A stretch of DNA of 64,000 nt from NCBI GenBank assembly GCA_048465415.1, contig DBFWLO010000008.1:62001-126000 (forward strand). Reading direction: 5' to 3'. The position numbers and the translations under genes were made by a program. This stretch comes from Scatosoma sp048465415. GTDB taxonomy: Bacteria; Bacillota; Clostridia; Christensenellales; Borkfalkiaceae. Shown here piece after piece: positions 17,570-26,352 of this stretch; positions within the stretch are counted from its first letter, which is position 1; each line of letters opens with the position of its first letter. Under the pieces are notes generated by a model. It had not been told where the DNA came from. It did not search any database and was given only the letters and a program-made list of their open reading frames with translations.

Positions 17570-17652
17570 GAGTTTGTTCCTTTCCGGCGCATGCCGGCCC
17601 GAGGACGGAAAGCCCGCCCGATCCGCCTGCGGTAATCGCAGCCCTGTATGCC

Positions 17653-18084
17653 TTATCGAAGAATTACGGTGGAAGATACGGCGGAAACTTCTTCGCCGTC
17701 TCCGATGACTACTTTATCTCCGTGCACGAAATTTTTAACGATTCCGCCGACGCGCAGTTTAAAATTTCTGTCCCCGCCGTCCGTCGAAAGCGCCGTATAA
17801 ACGCCGGGCAAAAGCTCGCCGCCTTTCTCCGCCCGATATATTTCATTCCTTTTGAGAATGAAATCTCCGGGGGTGTGGGTGATGTTCATGCCTGCTTCGT
17901 CGGAGATCGCGTCGTCTTTTGAATAGCGTACCCCCTGGACGATCTTGACCTCTTCGGCACGGTTTTCGTTTTCAGCGGTCTTTTTTTTGACGGCATTGAG
18001 CCTGATCGTCAGCACGAGCAGCAGGATAAGAAAAATTCCTAAAAGCACGGCGAGAACGATGAGGGCAATTTCTTTGGGTTCCAT
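17653..18084 (-). CDS. Small membrane-anchored protein of the SPFH module
   Basis: 143 residues with one N-terminal membrane segment (IALIVLAVLLGIFLILLLVL) and a soluble beta-rich domain of about 110 residues (DFILKRNEIYRAEKGGELLP, NFVHGDKVVIGDGE). AGGGAGG lies 6 bases before the start. It is 48 bases downstream of the zinc-ribbon protein gene and probably in the same transcript. I do not recognise the domain. Membrane anchoring and context suggest a partner of the SPFH protein. Confidence 0.7.
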   Translation of the reverse strand: MEPKEIALIVLAVLLGIFLILLLVLTIRLNAVKKKTAENENRAEEVKIVQGVRYSKDDAISDEAGMNITHTPGDFILKRNEIYRAEKGGELLPGVYTALSTDGGDRNFKLRVGGIVKNFVHGDKVVIGDGEEVSAVSSTVILR

Positions 18085-18132
18085 AATTTCCTCCCTTTAC
18101 TTCTTAAATATTTTTTTCAGGCTCCTTGCTCC

Positions 18133-19221
18133 TCAGCGGGCGATGAGCCAACAGACGAGCCCCAAAAGGATTCCGACCGCCGCGAGAATGCCGGCAAACA
18201 CGGCGACTTTCTTGCCCGAAACGGGCGCTTTTCCTTTGAGTTTTCCGCTTCGGCCGTTTATGTAAAAGGAATAGATTTTGTCCGAGTACCTATAATTGCC
18301 GATATACATGGGCAGGAGCAGATATTTATACGTCACGTTGAAATAAGCGGTCGAGACGTTGAGATATTCTTCCGTATCGTAAGTATACTGGGAAAGAATC
18401 GACCGGCGTATCTCCCGGTCCGCCTGCGCCTTCGCATCTTCCCAGCACGCCGTGCCTTCCTTCTTATATAAAAGAGCCGAAAACCCGTAAAGGAAATCTT
18501 CGTTATAGACGACGCTGTTATGATAATCGTAGCGCATGAGCGTCTGCATGACTTTTGCGGGCACCGCATCGGTCGCGTTGACCGCGATATCGTCGAAAGA
18601 CGAATTGTATTCGCCGGAAACGCTGAAATAGCGCGTCCTTTGTCTGCGTACTTCTTTTCCGTTCTTTCTGTCGGTCACATAATAATATTCCCCCAGCCGG
18701 CCTTCATAGGTGGAATAGGCTTCGGTGTCGAAGGTGAAAGCGGGGAGATAGACGCCGCCGAGATTTTCGGGCCGGAAATAGGTTTTGAAATCGTTGGGCG
18801 CGAACAGTCTCTTTTTCGCCCAGGCTTCGGCGAGTTCCGCGGCCTTGTCTTTGCCGATGAGAAAGGGCAGGAGGGCGTTGGGGCGCAGAGTGTCTATTTC
18901 TTCCCGTTCCACGACGCTCGGCGAGCCGCAGAAAGGACAGATATGCGCGATCTCGCGCTTGTCGAGCGCTTCTTCGGCGTTGCAGTTGTTGCAGTGGTAA
19001 ACGTGCGTCTCGCCCGCCCAGCTTCCCGTGCTGCCCCTCAAATCGGAAAAAGCGAGCTCTTGTCCCGCCTCGGCCGCGATCTCTTTGGTCGAGCCGCAGC
19101 TGGGGCATTTGAGACAGCCGGCTGCGGGATCGAATTCCATGTTGTCGCCGCAGCCGGGACACTTTTCTCCGCCGACCGCAGTCTGTTTCCTGTCGAAAAA
19201 AGCGTCTTTGACGGAGTGCAT
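18133..19221 (-). CDS. Zinc-ribbon membrane protein, YdjG-like
   Basis: 362 residues. Two N-terminal metal-binding units are visible: CPGCGDNMEF with CLKCPSCGS (TFIIB-like ribbon, about residues 19-41) and HCNNCNAEE with CPFCGSPSV (about 75-100). A central domain of about 220 residues follows, and one membrane segment near the C-terminus (VAVFAGILAAVGILLGLVCW). The SD GTGAGG lies in the last codons of the upstream SPFH gene, only 4 bases separate the two genes, and translation is probably coupled. The layout recalls B. subtilis YdjG next to YdjI, where these proteins tie a PspA-type envelope-stress protein to the membrane. Assignment is by architecture and neighbourhood. Confidence 0.75.
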   Translation of the reverse strand: MHSVKDAFFDRKQTAVGGEKCPGCGDNMEFDPAAGCLKCPSCGSTKEIAAEAGQELAFSDLRGSTGSWAGETHVYHCNNCNAEEALDKREIAHICPFCGSPSVVEREEIDTLRPNALLPFLIGKDKAAELAEAWAKKRLFAPNDFKTYFRPENLGGVYLPAFTFDTEAYSTYEGRLGEYYYVTDRKNGKEVRRQRTRYFSVSGEYNSSFDDIAVNATDAVPAKVMQTLMRYDYHNSVVYNEDFLYGFSALLYKKEGTACWEDAKAQADREIRRSILSQYTYDTEEYLNVSTAYFNVTYKYLLLPMYIGNYRYSDKIYSFYINGRSGKLKGKAPVSGKKVAVFAGILAAVGILLGLVCWLIAR

Positions 19222-19225
19222 CTCC

Positions 19226-20356
19226 TTACCTCACCTTTTCGCCGCATTCGGGGCAGAATTTCGCCTTCCCCGTGAGCTTGGCGCCGCACTTGGGACAGAC
19301 GACGGAGGTGGGAGCGCCGCATTCGGGGCAAAATTTCGCGCCCGGAACAAGCTTGGCGCCGCACTTTGCGCAAGTAGCGCCCGCGTTCTCTACGATGTTG
19401 ACGCCGCAGCGGGTGCAGAATTTAGAATCGGCGGGAATTTGCGCGCCGCATTTGGGACACGGTTTCACCGCCGCGGCGGGATTGGGCGCGCCGATGTTCG
19501 CGTAATTGTTCAGTACGCCGTTCATGCCGCTCATGGCGTTTACCATATTCATGCCTAAGCTGAGTCCGATCCCCGCGCCCATCGTTCCTCCCGCCATGCC
19601 CGGGTTTTTCGCAGCGTCTTTCAGAGCGTCCGCCTGCGCCATTTGCGCGTAGACGTCCACATTGCGCCGCATCATGCCCAGCCGCGCGTTTTCGTCCATC
19701 GCCTTTTCGAGTTCCGGCGGCAGGGAGACGTTTTCGAAGTTGAAGTCGGAAAGTTCGAGCCCGAGGTCTTCAAAACTCGTCGAGAGCGAATCCTTGACGG
19801 CTTCGGACAGTTCCATGAGATTCGCCGCCATATCGATGACGGAAATGCCGCTTTCGCCCATAGCGTCGGAGATCGCCATGACGAGCATGCTGCGGATATG
19901 ATCGGTGATGTCCTCCGTCTTAAAGGTGGAATGAGAGCCCGAAAGCTCGGTCATGAACACGTACGCGTCTTTGATGCGGAAAGAATAGGTTCCGTAACCG
20001 CGTACGCGCACGGCGCCGAAATCGGGATCGCGCAGCATGATCGGGTTGGCCGTCCCCCAGCGCTGTTTGGTAAACCGGCTGGTGTTGACGAAATAAATTT
20101 CCGACTTGAAAGGCGTCTCAAAGCCGTACTTCCAGGACAAAAGGGAAGTGAGAACGGGCAGGCTGTCGGTATCCAGCTTGTAAAAGCCGGGCTCGAATAC
20201 GTCGGCCATGCGTCCCTTGTCGCAGAACACGGCTACCTGTCCTTCGCGGACGGTGAGCGCCGAGCCCTTCTTGATCACGTTCTTTTTGGTGTCTACCTTG
20301 TAGACGATAGTGTTGGACGAGTTATCCGTCCATTCGATGACTTTTAAGAGCGCCAT
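19226..20356 (-). CDS. SPFH-domain protein with three C-terminal zinc ribbons, YdjI-like
   Basis: 376 residues from the ATG at 20356, which has GGGAGGG 9 bases upstream; a longer frame to 20452 lacks an SD. Residues 1-250 match the SPFH (band 7) fold of the YdjI / virion-core-protein family (MADVFEPGFYKLDTDSLP, DPDFGAVRVRGYGTYSFRI). A glycine/methionine-rich linker follows (GGTMGAGIGLSLGMNM), then three CxxC...CxxC ribbons in the last 90 residues. In the family these proteins gather at the membrane with partners that carry the anchors. A minus-strand TATAAT at 20385-20390 is a possible -10. Confidence 0.85.
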   Translation of the reverse strand: MALLKVIEWTDNSSNTIVYKVDTKKNVIKKGSALTVREGQVAVFCDKGRMADVFEPGFYKLDTDSLPVLTSLLSWKYGFETPFKSEIYFVNTSRFTKQRWGTANPIMLRDPDFGAVRVRGYGTYSFRIKDAYVFMTELSGSHSTFKTEDITDHIRSMLVMAISDAMGESGISVIDMAANLMELSEAVKDSLSTSFEDLGLELSDFNFENVSLPPELEKAMDENARLGMMRRNVDVYAQMAQADALKDAAKNPGMAGGTMGAGIGLSLGMNMVNAMSGMNGVLNNYANIGAPNPAAAVKPCPKCGAQIPADSKFCTRCGVNIVENAGATCAKCGAKLVPGAKFCPECGAPTSVVCPKCGAKLTGKAKFCPECGEKVR

Positions 20357-20539
20357 AATAAATATTCCCTCCCGAACTGCGGCAATTATAGAATAGAGAC
20401 GGAAATTCCAAACGGAGCCGTACGCCTTCGCAAAGGCGCCGCCAAGCCGCACGGAAAACCGTTACATGATATAGTATACTACTTTCGCTAAACAATGTCA
20501 AATTTTTTAAACCTTCTTTTTCTCCGCCCCGTCGGGCGC

Positions 20540-20568
20540 TTGACTTTTTTCGGCTTTTTATATATACT
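20540..20568 (+). promoter_or_regulatory. Sigma-A promoter
   Basis: TTGACT (20540-20545), 17 bases, TATACT (20563-20568). It lies inside the longest possible frame of the next gene and so supports the shorter TTG start at 20624. Confidence 0.75.
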
Positions 20569-20623
20569 TTTCCAGGGAATATATTTATTTTTTCCTACTC
20601 GTTTGCAAGGAGGAGAACAGATT

Positions 20624-21124
20624 TTGAAAGCTGTCGAAAAAACGCTGAAAAAGTTATTGTTTTTCAGCGTGCTTTGTTCGTGTCTGTTCGTGGCGGGAAT
20701 TCCCATGATCGTAGTCGGGGCTTCCCAATCCGTTTTGGCAGTGATGATCGCCGGCATCGTTTTTACGGCCGGTGGCTTTTACGGCGTACCTGTGCTTTGG
20801 GTGGCGTACGCGGAAAGATGCTCCTTAAAACGGATCGTATACGCGGTGGAAAAAGAGCGGCTTTTGACGGTGCAGAGTATTGCCGCGCAGCTCTCCCGGC
20901 CGGAAAAGCTCGTCCGCAAGCAGCTCGGAGATTGTTTGCGCAAAGGCTATCTCGAAGGGTACGTAAGACAGGGAGACGCGTTTTCCGTAAACGCCGCGGC
21001 GGTCGATGACGATGCGGAACTACATGCCGCCGAATGCAGGTACTGCGGTGCGAAATTTTCCTACCGGGGGAAAATCGCTCTTTGTCCCTACTGCGGCGCC
21101 GTCAATCCTTCCCAAAAGCAATGA
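20624..21124 (+). CDS. Membrane protein with C-terminal zinc ribbon
   Basis: 166 residues if started at TTG 20624, which has AAGGAGG (20607-20613) and lies downstream of the promoter at 20540-20568. Two membrane segments (LLFFSVLCSCLFVAGIPMIV and VLAVMIAGIVFTAGGFYGVP) are followed by a winged-helix-like stretch (LLTVQSIAAQLSRPEKLVRKQL) and a zinc ribbon CRYCGAKF / CPYCGA. The same plan of membrane segment plus winged helix or ribbon recurs at 29229, 29923 and 30368. Function unknown. Confidence 0.75.
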   Translation: MKAVEKTLKKLLFFSVLCSCLFVAGIPMIVVGASQSVLAVMIAGIVFTAGGFYGVPVLWVAYAERCSLKRIVYAVEKERLLTVQSIAAQLSRPEKLVRKQLGDCLRKGYLEGYVRQGDAFSVNAAAVDDDAELHAAECRYCGAKFSYRGKIALCPYCGAVNPSQKQ

Positions 21125-21193
21125 CCGGTGCGCAAGGGACGGGAAAAGACGAATAAAACCCGGAAAAATAAAGGGGAAAACCGCAAAACCATA

Positions 21194-21222
21194 TTGACAT
21201 TCTTCCCCAGAAGAGGTATAAT
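21194..21222 (+). promoter_or_regulatory. Sigma-A promoter of the SDR gene
   Basis: TTGACA (21194-21199), 17 bases, TATAAT (21217-21222): full consensus. The start codon is 74 bases downstream. Confidence 0.85.
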
Positions 21223-21295
21223 ATAAGACGGGCGGCAAGATCCGGCTCTTATAGATTTTTTCAAAATACTATCATTCGATCCATAGGGAGACATC

Positions 21296-22051
21296 ATGAA
21301 CGTTAAAGACAAAGTAGTCATCATCACCGGCGGCGGCAGGGGAATCGGTTTCGGAATTTCCACGGCTTACGCCAAAGCGGGCGCTAAACTCGTCATCACG
21401 GGCCGGACCGAGTCCACCCTCCTCGAAGCGAAAGAAAAACTCGAAGCCTACGGGACCAGCGTTCTCACCTTGACGGCGGACGGCGCGGACGAAGCGGCGA
21501 TCAAAAACGTCATTCAAAAAACGGTGGAGGCCTACGGCAGAATCGACGTCGTGGTCAACAACGCCCAGGCATCCAAATCGGGAAAAATGCTCGTGGATCA
21601 TACCAAAGAAGATTTCGATCTCGCCATCTATTCCGGCTTGTACGCGACGTTCTTTTATATGCGCGAGGCGTTCCCTTACCTCAAAGAGAGCAAGGGCTGC
21701 GTCATCAACTTTGCTTCCGGCGCGGGGCTGGCGGGCAGAATCGCTCAGTCCTCCTACGCGGCGGCGAAAGAGGGAATCCGCGGCCTTTCGAGAGTCGCCG
21801 CCACCGAATGGGGTCCCTACGGAGTCAGAGTCAACGTCATCTGTCCTTTGGCGATGACCGAAGGCTTGCAGAAATTCAAGGAAGAATATCCCGATCGCTA
21901 CGAACAGACGATCAAAGCGGTGCCGATGGGCAGATTCGCCGATCCCGAACAGGATATCGGCCGGCTGTGTATTTTCCTTTCCTCCGAGGACGCGTCCTAT
22001 ATCACGGGTGAAACCATCACCGTGCAGGGCGGCAGCGGTTTAAGACCGTAA
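21296..22051 (+). CDS. Short-chain dehydrogenase/reductase
   Basis: 251 residues, the classical SDR length. TGGGRGIG at residues 12-19 binds the nucleotide, NNAQ is the conserved NNAG-like strand, and Tyr154-x3-Lys158 in SSYAAAKEG with a preceding Ser form the active site. The C-terminal YITGETITVQGG is typical of FabG-like enzymes. It is a single-gene unit with its own promoter and terminator. Substrate cannot be told; a FabG role in fatty-acid synthesis is unlikely without other fab genes nearby. Confidence 0.92.
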   Translation: MNVKDKVVIITGGGRGIGFGISTAYAKAGAKLVITGRTESTLLEAKEKLEAYGTSVLTLTADGADEAAIKNVIQKTVEAYGRIDVVVNNAQASKSGKMLVDHTKEDFDLAIYSGLYATFFYMREAFPYLKESKGCVINFASGAGLAGRIAQSSYAAAKEGIRGLSRVAATEWGPYGVRVNVICPLAMTEGLQKFKEEYPDRYEQTIKAVPMGRFADPEQDIGRLCIFLSSEDASYITGETITVQGGSGLRP

Positions 22052-22069
22052 TCATTCCCTCACAAATTC

Positions 22070-22103
22070 AAAAAGGCGCCCGCACAAATGACGGCGCCTT
22101 TTT
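22070..22103 (+). terminator. Terminator after the SDR gene
   Basis: AAAAAGGCGCC / GGCGCCTTTTT inverted repeat with a 12-base loop, ending in a T run. Confidence 0.85.
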
Positions 22104-22167
22104 CTTTGCGGGAGGAGAATTTTTTAAAAGATACTTTACAGTTTCAGGAAGTTGTTATGGAAACTCT

Positions 22168-22196
22168 TTGCATTTAACTTTAATAGGTGTTATAAT
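22168..22196 (+). promoter_or_regulatory. Sigma-A promoter of the DegV gene
   Basis: TTGCAT (22168-22173), 17 bases, TATAAT (22191-22196). Confidence 0.75.
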
Positions 22197-22247
22197 ATAT
22201 ATACTCAAATAAAGAAAAAATCGGAGCTTTCCGAAAGGGGAAATACT

Positions 22248-23135
22248 ATGGAAAAATACGTATTAAGCTGTTGTTCCACCGCGGATCTGACAAAAGAGCA
22301 TTTCGAGAAACGGAATATCCGCTACATTTGTTTTCACTATGCGCTCGGGGATACGGAGTATCCCGACGACCTCGGCGAGACGGTGCCGTTCGAAGAATTT
22401 TACGCGCGCATGGAAGCGGGCGAGCCTACCCGCACCTCGCAGGTGAACGTCGAAGAGTTCGTCGAATATTTCACGCCCTTTCTCGAAGCGGGGCAGGACG
22501 TCGTGCATGTGAGTCTTTCCTCCGGCATTTCGGGCGTGGTCAATTCCGCGCGCGCGGCGGCGGAACTGCTCAGAGAAAAGTATCCCGATCATAAGGTCTA
22601 CGTCGTCGATTCCCTGGGCGCCTCTTCGGGTTACGGTCTGTTCATGGACAAACTGGCGGATTTAAGAGATCAGGGCGTCGCCGCTCCCGACCTCGTCTGC
22701 TGGGCGGAGGATCACAAATTCAACCTGCATCACTGGTTCTTTTCCACCGACCTCAAATATTATATCCGCGGCGGCAGAGTCTCCAAAACGGCGGGCTGGA
22801 TCGGTACCCTTTTAAAGATCTGTCCTTTGCTCAATATGGACGATTTGGGGCGGCTCATTCCCCGCAGCAAAGTGCGCGGGAAAAAGCACGTCATCGAGGA
22901 GATCGTCAACCGCATGGAAATCCACGCGGACGACGGAATCAATTACTCGGGGAAATGCTATATTTCCCATTCCGATTGTTTCGATGATGCGCGAGCCGTC
23001 GCCGACCTCGTCGAAAGCCGTTTCAAAAGGCTCGACGGCAAAGTGGAGATTTACAGCGTGGGCACCACCATCGGCAGTCACACCGGCCCGGGTACGGTTG
23101 CGCTCTTCTTCTGGGGTAAAAAACGCGGCAGATAA
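22248..23135 (+). CDS. DegV family fatty-acid-binding protein
   Basis: 295 residues from ATG 22248 (AAAGGGG upstream, just after the promoter). The family features are TSQVNVEEF, VSLSSGISGVVNSA, VVDSLGASSGYG and YYIRGGRVSKTAGWIGTLLKI, followed by SVGTTIGSHTGPGTVALFF at the C-terminus. DegV/FakB proteins carry a fatty acid to the kinase FakA for use in phospholipids. No fakA is in the window. Single-gene unit with a terminator. Confidence 0.9.
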   Translation: MEKYVLSCCSTADLTKEHFEKRNIRYICFHYALGDTEYPDDLGETVPFEEFYARMEAGEPTRTSQVNVEEFVEYFTPFLEAGQDVVHVSLSSGISGVVNSARAAAELLREKYPDHKVYVVDSLGASSGYGLFMDKLADLRDQGVAAPDLVCWAEDHKFNLHHWFFSTDLKYYIRGGRVSKTAGWIGTLLKICPLLNMDDLGRLIPRSKVRGKKHVIEEIVNRMEIHADDGINYSGKCYISHSDCFDDARAVADLVESRFKRLDGKVEIYSVGTTIGSHTGPGTVALFFWGKKRGR

Positions 23136-23155
23136 CGCCGGGAGAGCCGTTCTAC

Positions 23156-23197
23156 CATAAAAAACCGTCCCCGTCGGAAACGACGGGGACGGTTTGT
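23156..23197 (+). terminator. Bidirectional terminator between degV and the epimerase gene
   Basis: Perfect 15-base stem AAACCGTCCCCGTCG / CGACGGGGACGGTTT closed by a GAAA loop. The T run is better on the minus strand, where it ends the convergent epimerase gene. Confidence 0.85.
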
Positions 23198-23216
23198 GCG
23201 TTTAGAGAAACGAAAC

Positions 23217-24215
23217 TCAGGCGGGCTGCTTGGTTTTGCCGCGTTTCAACCAGAGAATGGTATCCCGCAGCGTTTCATAGAGATCTCTGGGACGATATCC
23301 GAGTTCCCTCGTCGCCTTTTCGTGCGAGAATTTGTCGTTGCTGGAAAGGGTGTAAAGGGAGTATTTCGTATAGAGCGGACGCTCCTTTTTGCATTTGGAG
23401 ATCAGGCGCATGAGGGGGAGAAAGAGTTTGGCCATCCAAAGGGGGAGTACGGGCAATTTTCTTCCGCCGGCAATCGATTTGACGATCGCGAGCACTTCTT
23501 TGATCTCATAGTGGCGGTTGGAGAGAATATAGCACTCTCCCGTTTTGCCTTTGCGTGCGGCCGCGAGCGTACCTTCGGCCACGTCGCGCACGTCCACGAA
23601 ATCGTAGCCGCCCTTAACGCAGGCGGGGAGTTTATTCTCGACGTAGTCGGTGACGAGCTGGACGAGATGGTTGCCCGACTTATCGTAAGGGCCGAGGATC
23701 CCCGAGGGGTGCACGATGACGGCGTTAAGGCCGAGGTGTACGTATTCGAGGACGGCCTGGGTAGCCATCGCTTTCGTTTTCGCATAGGCGCCGTGCACAT
23801 CTTCTTCGGAAAACTGATCCGTTTCTTCGAGAACATGCAGGGGCTGTTCGGGGATAGCGTGCACGGAACTGACGTAGACGAATTTATATACTTTGTGTTC
23901 GAGCGCGAGCGCAAGCAGATTTTTCGTGCCTTCGACGTTGACTTTGAGAAGTCCCTCCGTCACCTCGTCGGCGATACTGATGATGCCCGCGGTATGGATA
24001 AACACGATCTGTTCCTCTTCCGAGGCGGCGAATAAGGGCGCGAGGGAAGAAGGCTCGGTCACGTCGCCCTCGACGTATTCGACCTGGCCGGGAAATTCGG
24101 GCGTTTCGCCGGGCAGGATCAGCCCGCGCGCTTTTTCGTGATTTTTAGTGAGGATGCGGAGAATGGTGTTTCCCAAATGTCCGTTCGCACCCGTTACGAC
24201 ATATAATTTTTTCAT
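23217..24215 (-). CDS. NAD-dependent epimerase/dehydratase (extended SDR)
   Basis: 332 residues from the ATG at 24215, which has AGGAG 8 bases upstream. N-terminal GANGHLG binds NAD(P); Tyr and Lys of the active site lie in YAKTKA; HPSGILGPYD and GYDFVDVRDVAEG are typical of extended SDRs such as dihydroflavonol-reductase-like enzymes. The gene is divergent from a TetR regulator and their promoters overlap, so the regulator probably controls it. The substrate is unknown. Confidence 0.88.
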   Translation of the reverse strand: MKKLYVVTGANGHLGNTILRILTKNHEKARGLILPGETPEFPGQVEYVEGDVTEPSSLAPLFAASEEEQIVFIHTAGIISIADEVTEGLLKVNVEGTKNLLALALEHKVYKFVYVSSVHAIPEQPLHVLEETDQFSEEDVHGAYAKTKAMATQAVLEYVHLGLNAVIVHPSGILGPYDKSGNHLVQLVTDYVENKLPACVKGGYDFVDVRDVAEGTLAAARKGKTGECYILSNRHYEIKEVLAIVKSIAGGRKLPVLPLWMAKLFLPLMRLISKCKKERPLYTKYSLYTLSSNDKFSHEKATRELGYRPRDLYETLRDTILWLKRGKTKQPA

Positions 24216-24244
24216 AACTGTCACTCCTTTTTGTGCGGATTGCA

Positions 24245-24294
24245 TTGATTTTTCTTTTCAAGTTTATTATAATATAGAAAAGGGAAAAAAGCAA
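24245..24294. promoter_or_regulatory. Overlapping divergent sigma-A promoters
   Basis: Plus strand: TTGATT (24245-24250), 17 bases, TATAAT (24268-24273) for the TetR gene. Minus strand: TTGCTT (24289-24294), 17 bases, TATAAT (24266-24271) for the epimerase gene. The two -10 boxes share bases 24268-24271, so polymerases cannot occupy both at once. Confidence 0.75.
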
Positions 24295-24416
24295 TCATCA
24301 ATTTTTTTCAAAATGCAGGGTATTGCCGCAAAAGCATTTCGCTGGCAGGATAATCGACGGTTTTGGAAATATTGTCGGATCGCTTTTCGCAAAAAGATGA
24401 GCGAAGGAGGTAGTAA

Positions 24417-24986
24417 ATGGCGAACGATTATCGGATCCGGGTGACGAAAATGCTCATCCGCAAAGAATTTACGGAACTTTTAAAGACGAAGCCCGTACAG
24501 GCGATCACCGTACGGGAGATCTGCGAACGCACGGGAATCAACCGCAGTACCTTTTACAATCATTACAGCGACGTTTACGACCTGCTCGAACAGCTGGAAA
24601 ACGATATGCTGAAAGAGCTCGGCGAACATCTTCAAACGATTTCTCCCGACGACGATCTCATGCCGATCGCGCTCTTTACGGGGATTTTCGGTTTTCTCAC
24701 GCAAAATTCGGACATCTGCGTGATTATGCTCGGCGAAAACGGCGACAAGCGATTTGTCCATAAAATGCTCGACATGGGAATGAAAAACTGCGTGGAAGCC
24801 TATTCGCGCAATTTTCCCGCCGCGTCCGAGGAACAGATCATGGATTTTTACGCGTTCGTCAGCAACGGCTGCATCGGATTGATGACGCGCTGGATCTACG
24901 ACGGCATGAAAAAATCCCCCGCAGAGCTGGCGGCGACCGCGAAAGCGATCATGACCAACGCTTTGAAATATTTCCAAAATCTCTGA
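24417..24986 (+). CDS. TetR-family transcriptional regulator
   Basis: 189 residues with GAAGGAGG as SD. The helix-turn-helix is ITVREICERTGINRSTFYNHY (about residues 26-46), classic TetR. The ligand domain of about 140 residues ends in the helix SPAELAATAKAIM and belongs to the group with a conserved FVSNGCIGLMTRW stretch. It is divergent from the epimerase gene and shares its promoter region. Confidence 0.9.
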   Translation: MANDYRIRVTKMLIRKEFTELLKTKPVQAITVREICERTGINRSTFYNHYSDVYDLLEQLENDMLKELGEHLQTISPDDDLMPIALFTGIFGFLTQNSDICVIMLGENGDKRFVHKMLDMGMKNCVEAYSRNFPAASEEQIMDFYAFVSNGCIGLMTRWIYDGMKKSPAELAATAKAIMTNALKYFQNL

Positions 24987-25037
24987 TTTTTATCCATCAG
25001 TCTGTGCTGTTGGAGCGATTTTATGAGAAAAACGCAG

Positions 25038-25074
25038 AAAAAGGCGGGTAGCTTTCGCGGCTACACGCCTTTTT
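25038..25074 (+). terminator. Terminator after the TetR gene
   Basis: AAAAAGGCGGGTAGC / GCTACACGCCTTTTT stem with one mismatch and a T run. Confidence 0.8.
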
Positions 25075-25095
25075 GCGAAAACGCAGGAAAAGAAT

Positions 25096-25124
25096 TTGAC
25101 TTTCCGCCCGATCCGCTTTACAAT
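25096..25124 (+). promoter_or_regulatory. Sigma-A promoter of the XRE gene
   Basis: TTGACT (25096-25101), 17 bases, TACAAT (25119-25124). Confidence 0.75.
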
Positions 25125-25159
25125 GAGAGCCGTAATCGATTTGACGGGAGGTAAGATCC

Positions 25160-26176
25160 ATGAAAGACAAAAAATCGTTCGGCAAATTCATCGCCGACAA
25201 GAGAAAGGAAAAAGGTCTGACGCAGGCGGACGTGGCCGGCGCGCTGTACGTCACCGTGACGGCCGTCTCCAAATGGGAACGGGGCGTCACTTACCCCGAT
25301 ATCACGCTCATCTCCGATCTTTGCGAGGTGCTCGAAGTGAGCGAACGGGAACTCATCAACGCGGGCAACGATTCTCAGTACCGGCGTATGAAATCGGAGG
25401 CGGAGCGTTACCGCAAAATCTCCAACGCCTGGTTTTACGGTTTGAGCGGCGCCTATCTGCTCGCATTGGCGGTATGTTTTGTCTGCAATCTGGCGGTGAA
25501 CAAAACCCTGTCCTGGTTCTTTATCGTTTTGACGGCTTTGACGACGGCGTTTTGCATCTTTCCTTCCTGCTCGCGGTTCGTCAAGCGCGGGAAACTGCTT
25601 GTCGTGAGCGGGAGTTTCACCGTTTCGCTGCTTTTATTGCTTTTGACCTGCTGTCTCTATACGGGCGGAACGTGGTTTTTTATCGCTTTGACGGCGATCC
25701 TCTTCGCGTACGCGTTGATTTTCACGCCTCTCTTCCTCGCGTTATATCCGGCGCCCCGGGCGATGAAAAAGTACAACGCGCTCATCAGCGTCGGACTGGA
25801 TTTTCTTTTGCTCGTGCCGCTGCTTTTGACGAGCGTAAACGGGGACGGCGGTCGGTTTTTAAGGGGATTGGAAATCGCGGGGTTCTGTTTCGTACCCGTC
25901 CTGCTTTCGGCGCTTATTTTCACCTTTGTGAAGGCGAACGGCTGGATGAAAGCCTCGTGTCTTTGCGTCGTCTGGGGAACGTTCGCGTTCTTTGCCGATG
26001 CGGGAGTCAGTCTGATCCTGGGACAGGGTTACGCTTTCCGTATCAATCTCGCAAAGTGGAGTCCGGATTTTCTCAACGGCAATATCATTTTCCTGACCTG
26101 GCTGTTCGCCTTCCTTTGCGCGGTTGCTTTTCTCGTCGTCGGGCTTTGCGCGGGAAAACGAAAAACCAGGAAATAA
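25160..26176 (+). CDS. XRE-type regulator with C-terminal membrane domain
   Basis: 338 residues; GGGAGG precedes the ATG. Residues 8-65 are a Cro/CI helix-turn-helix (LTQADVAGALYVTVTAVSKWERG). From about residue 90 on there are eight hydrophobic segments with no recognised enzyme domain. Membrane-tethered XRE proteins of this shape are common in Firmicutes and may sense an envelope signal, but the function is not established. Own promoter and terminator. Confidence 0.85.
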   Translation: MKDKKSFGKFIADKRKEKGLTQADVAGALYVTVTAVSKWERGVTYPDITLISDLCEVLEVSERELINAGNDSQYRRMKSEAERYRKISNAWFYGLSGAYLLALAVCFVCNLAVNKTLSWFFIVLTALTTAFCIFPSCSRFVKRGKLLVVSGSFTVSLLLLLLTCCLYTGGTWFFIALTAILFAYALIFTPLFLALYPAPRAMKKYNALISVGLDFLLLVPLLLTSVNGDGGRFLRGLEIAGFCFVPVLLSALIFTFVKANGWMKASCLCVVWGTFAFFADAGVSLILGQGYAFRINLAKWSPDFLNGNIIFLTWLFAFLCAVAFLVVGLCAGKRKTRK

Positions 26177-26219
26177 ACGACGGAACCGAAAGACGTAGGG
26201 GCGGCGGATATTTTACATG

Positions 26220-26242
26220 GCGGAGCTATGCTCCGCTTTTTT
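26220..26242 (+). terminator. Terminator after the XRE gene
   Basis: GCGGAGC-TAT-GCTCCGC followed by six T. Confidence 0.88.
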
Positions 26243-26286
26243 ATACGCAAAAAGACGCTCAGCCGGAAGAAGGGAGAGGAGGAAAC

Positions 26287-26315
26287 TCATAAAGCCGCGC
26301 GGTCAAGCATACAAT
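26287..26315 (+). promoter_or_regulatory. Putative sigma-E (sporulation) promoter of the calcium pump gene
   Basis: TCATAAA (26287-26293), 14 bases, CATACAAT (26308-26315). The -10 is a perfect match to the sigma-E consensus CATACAHT and the same two boxes occur before yqfC at 45515-45544. The alternative ATG at 26314 falls inside this -10, which supports the start at 26353. Confidence 0.65.
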
Positions 26316-26352
26316 GAAAGGAATCACGGCAACAGAAAAAGGAGCGGCCTTC

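Noticed and set aside
26314..26352. ATG 26314 as start of the calcium pump
   Set aside because: It lies in the -10 of the sigma-E-like promoter and has no SD at the right distance.
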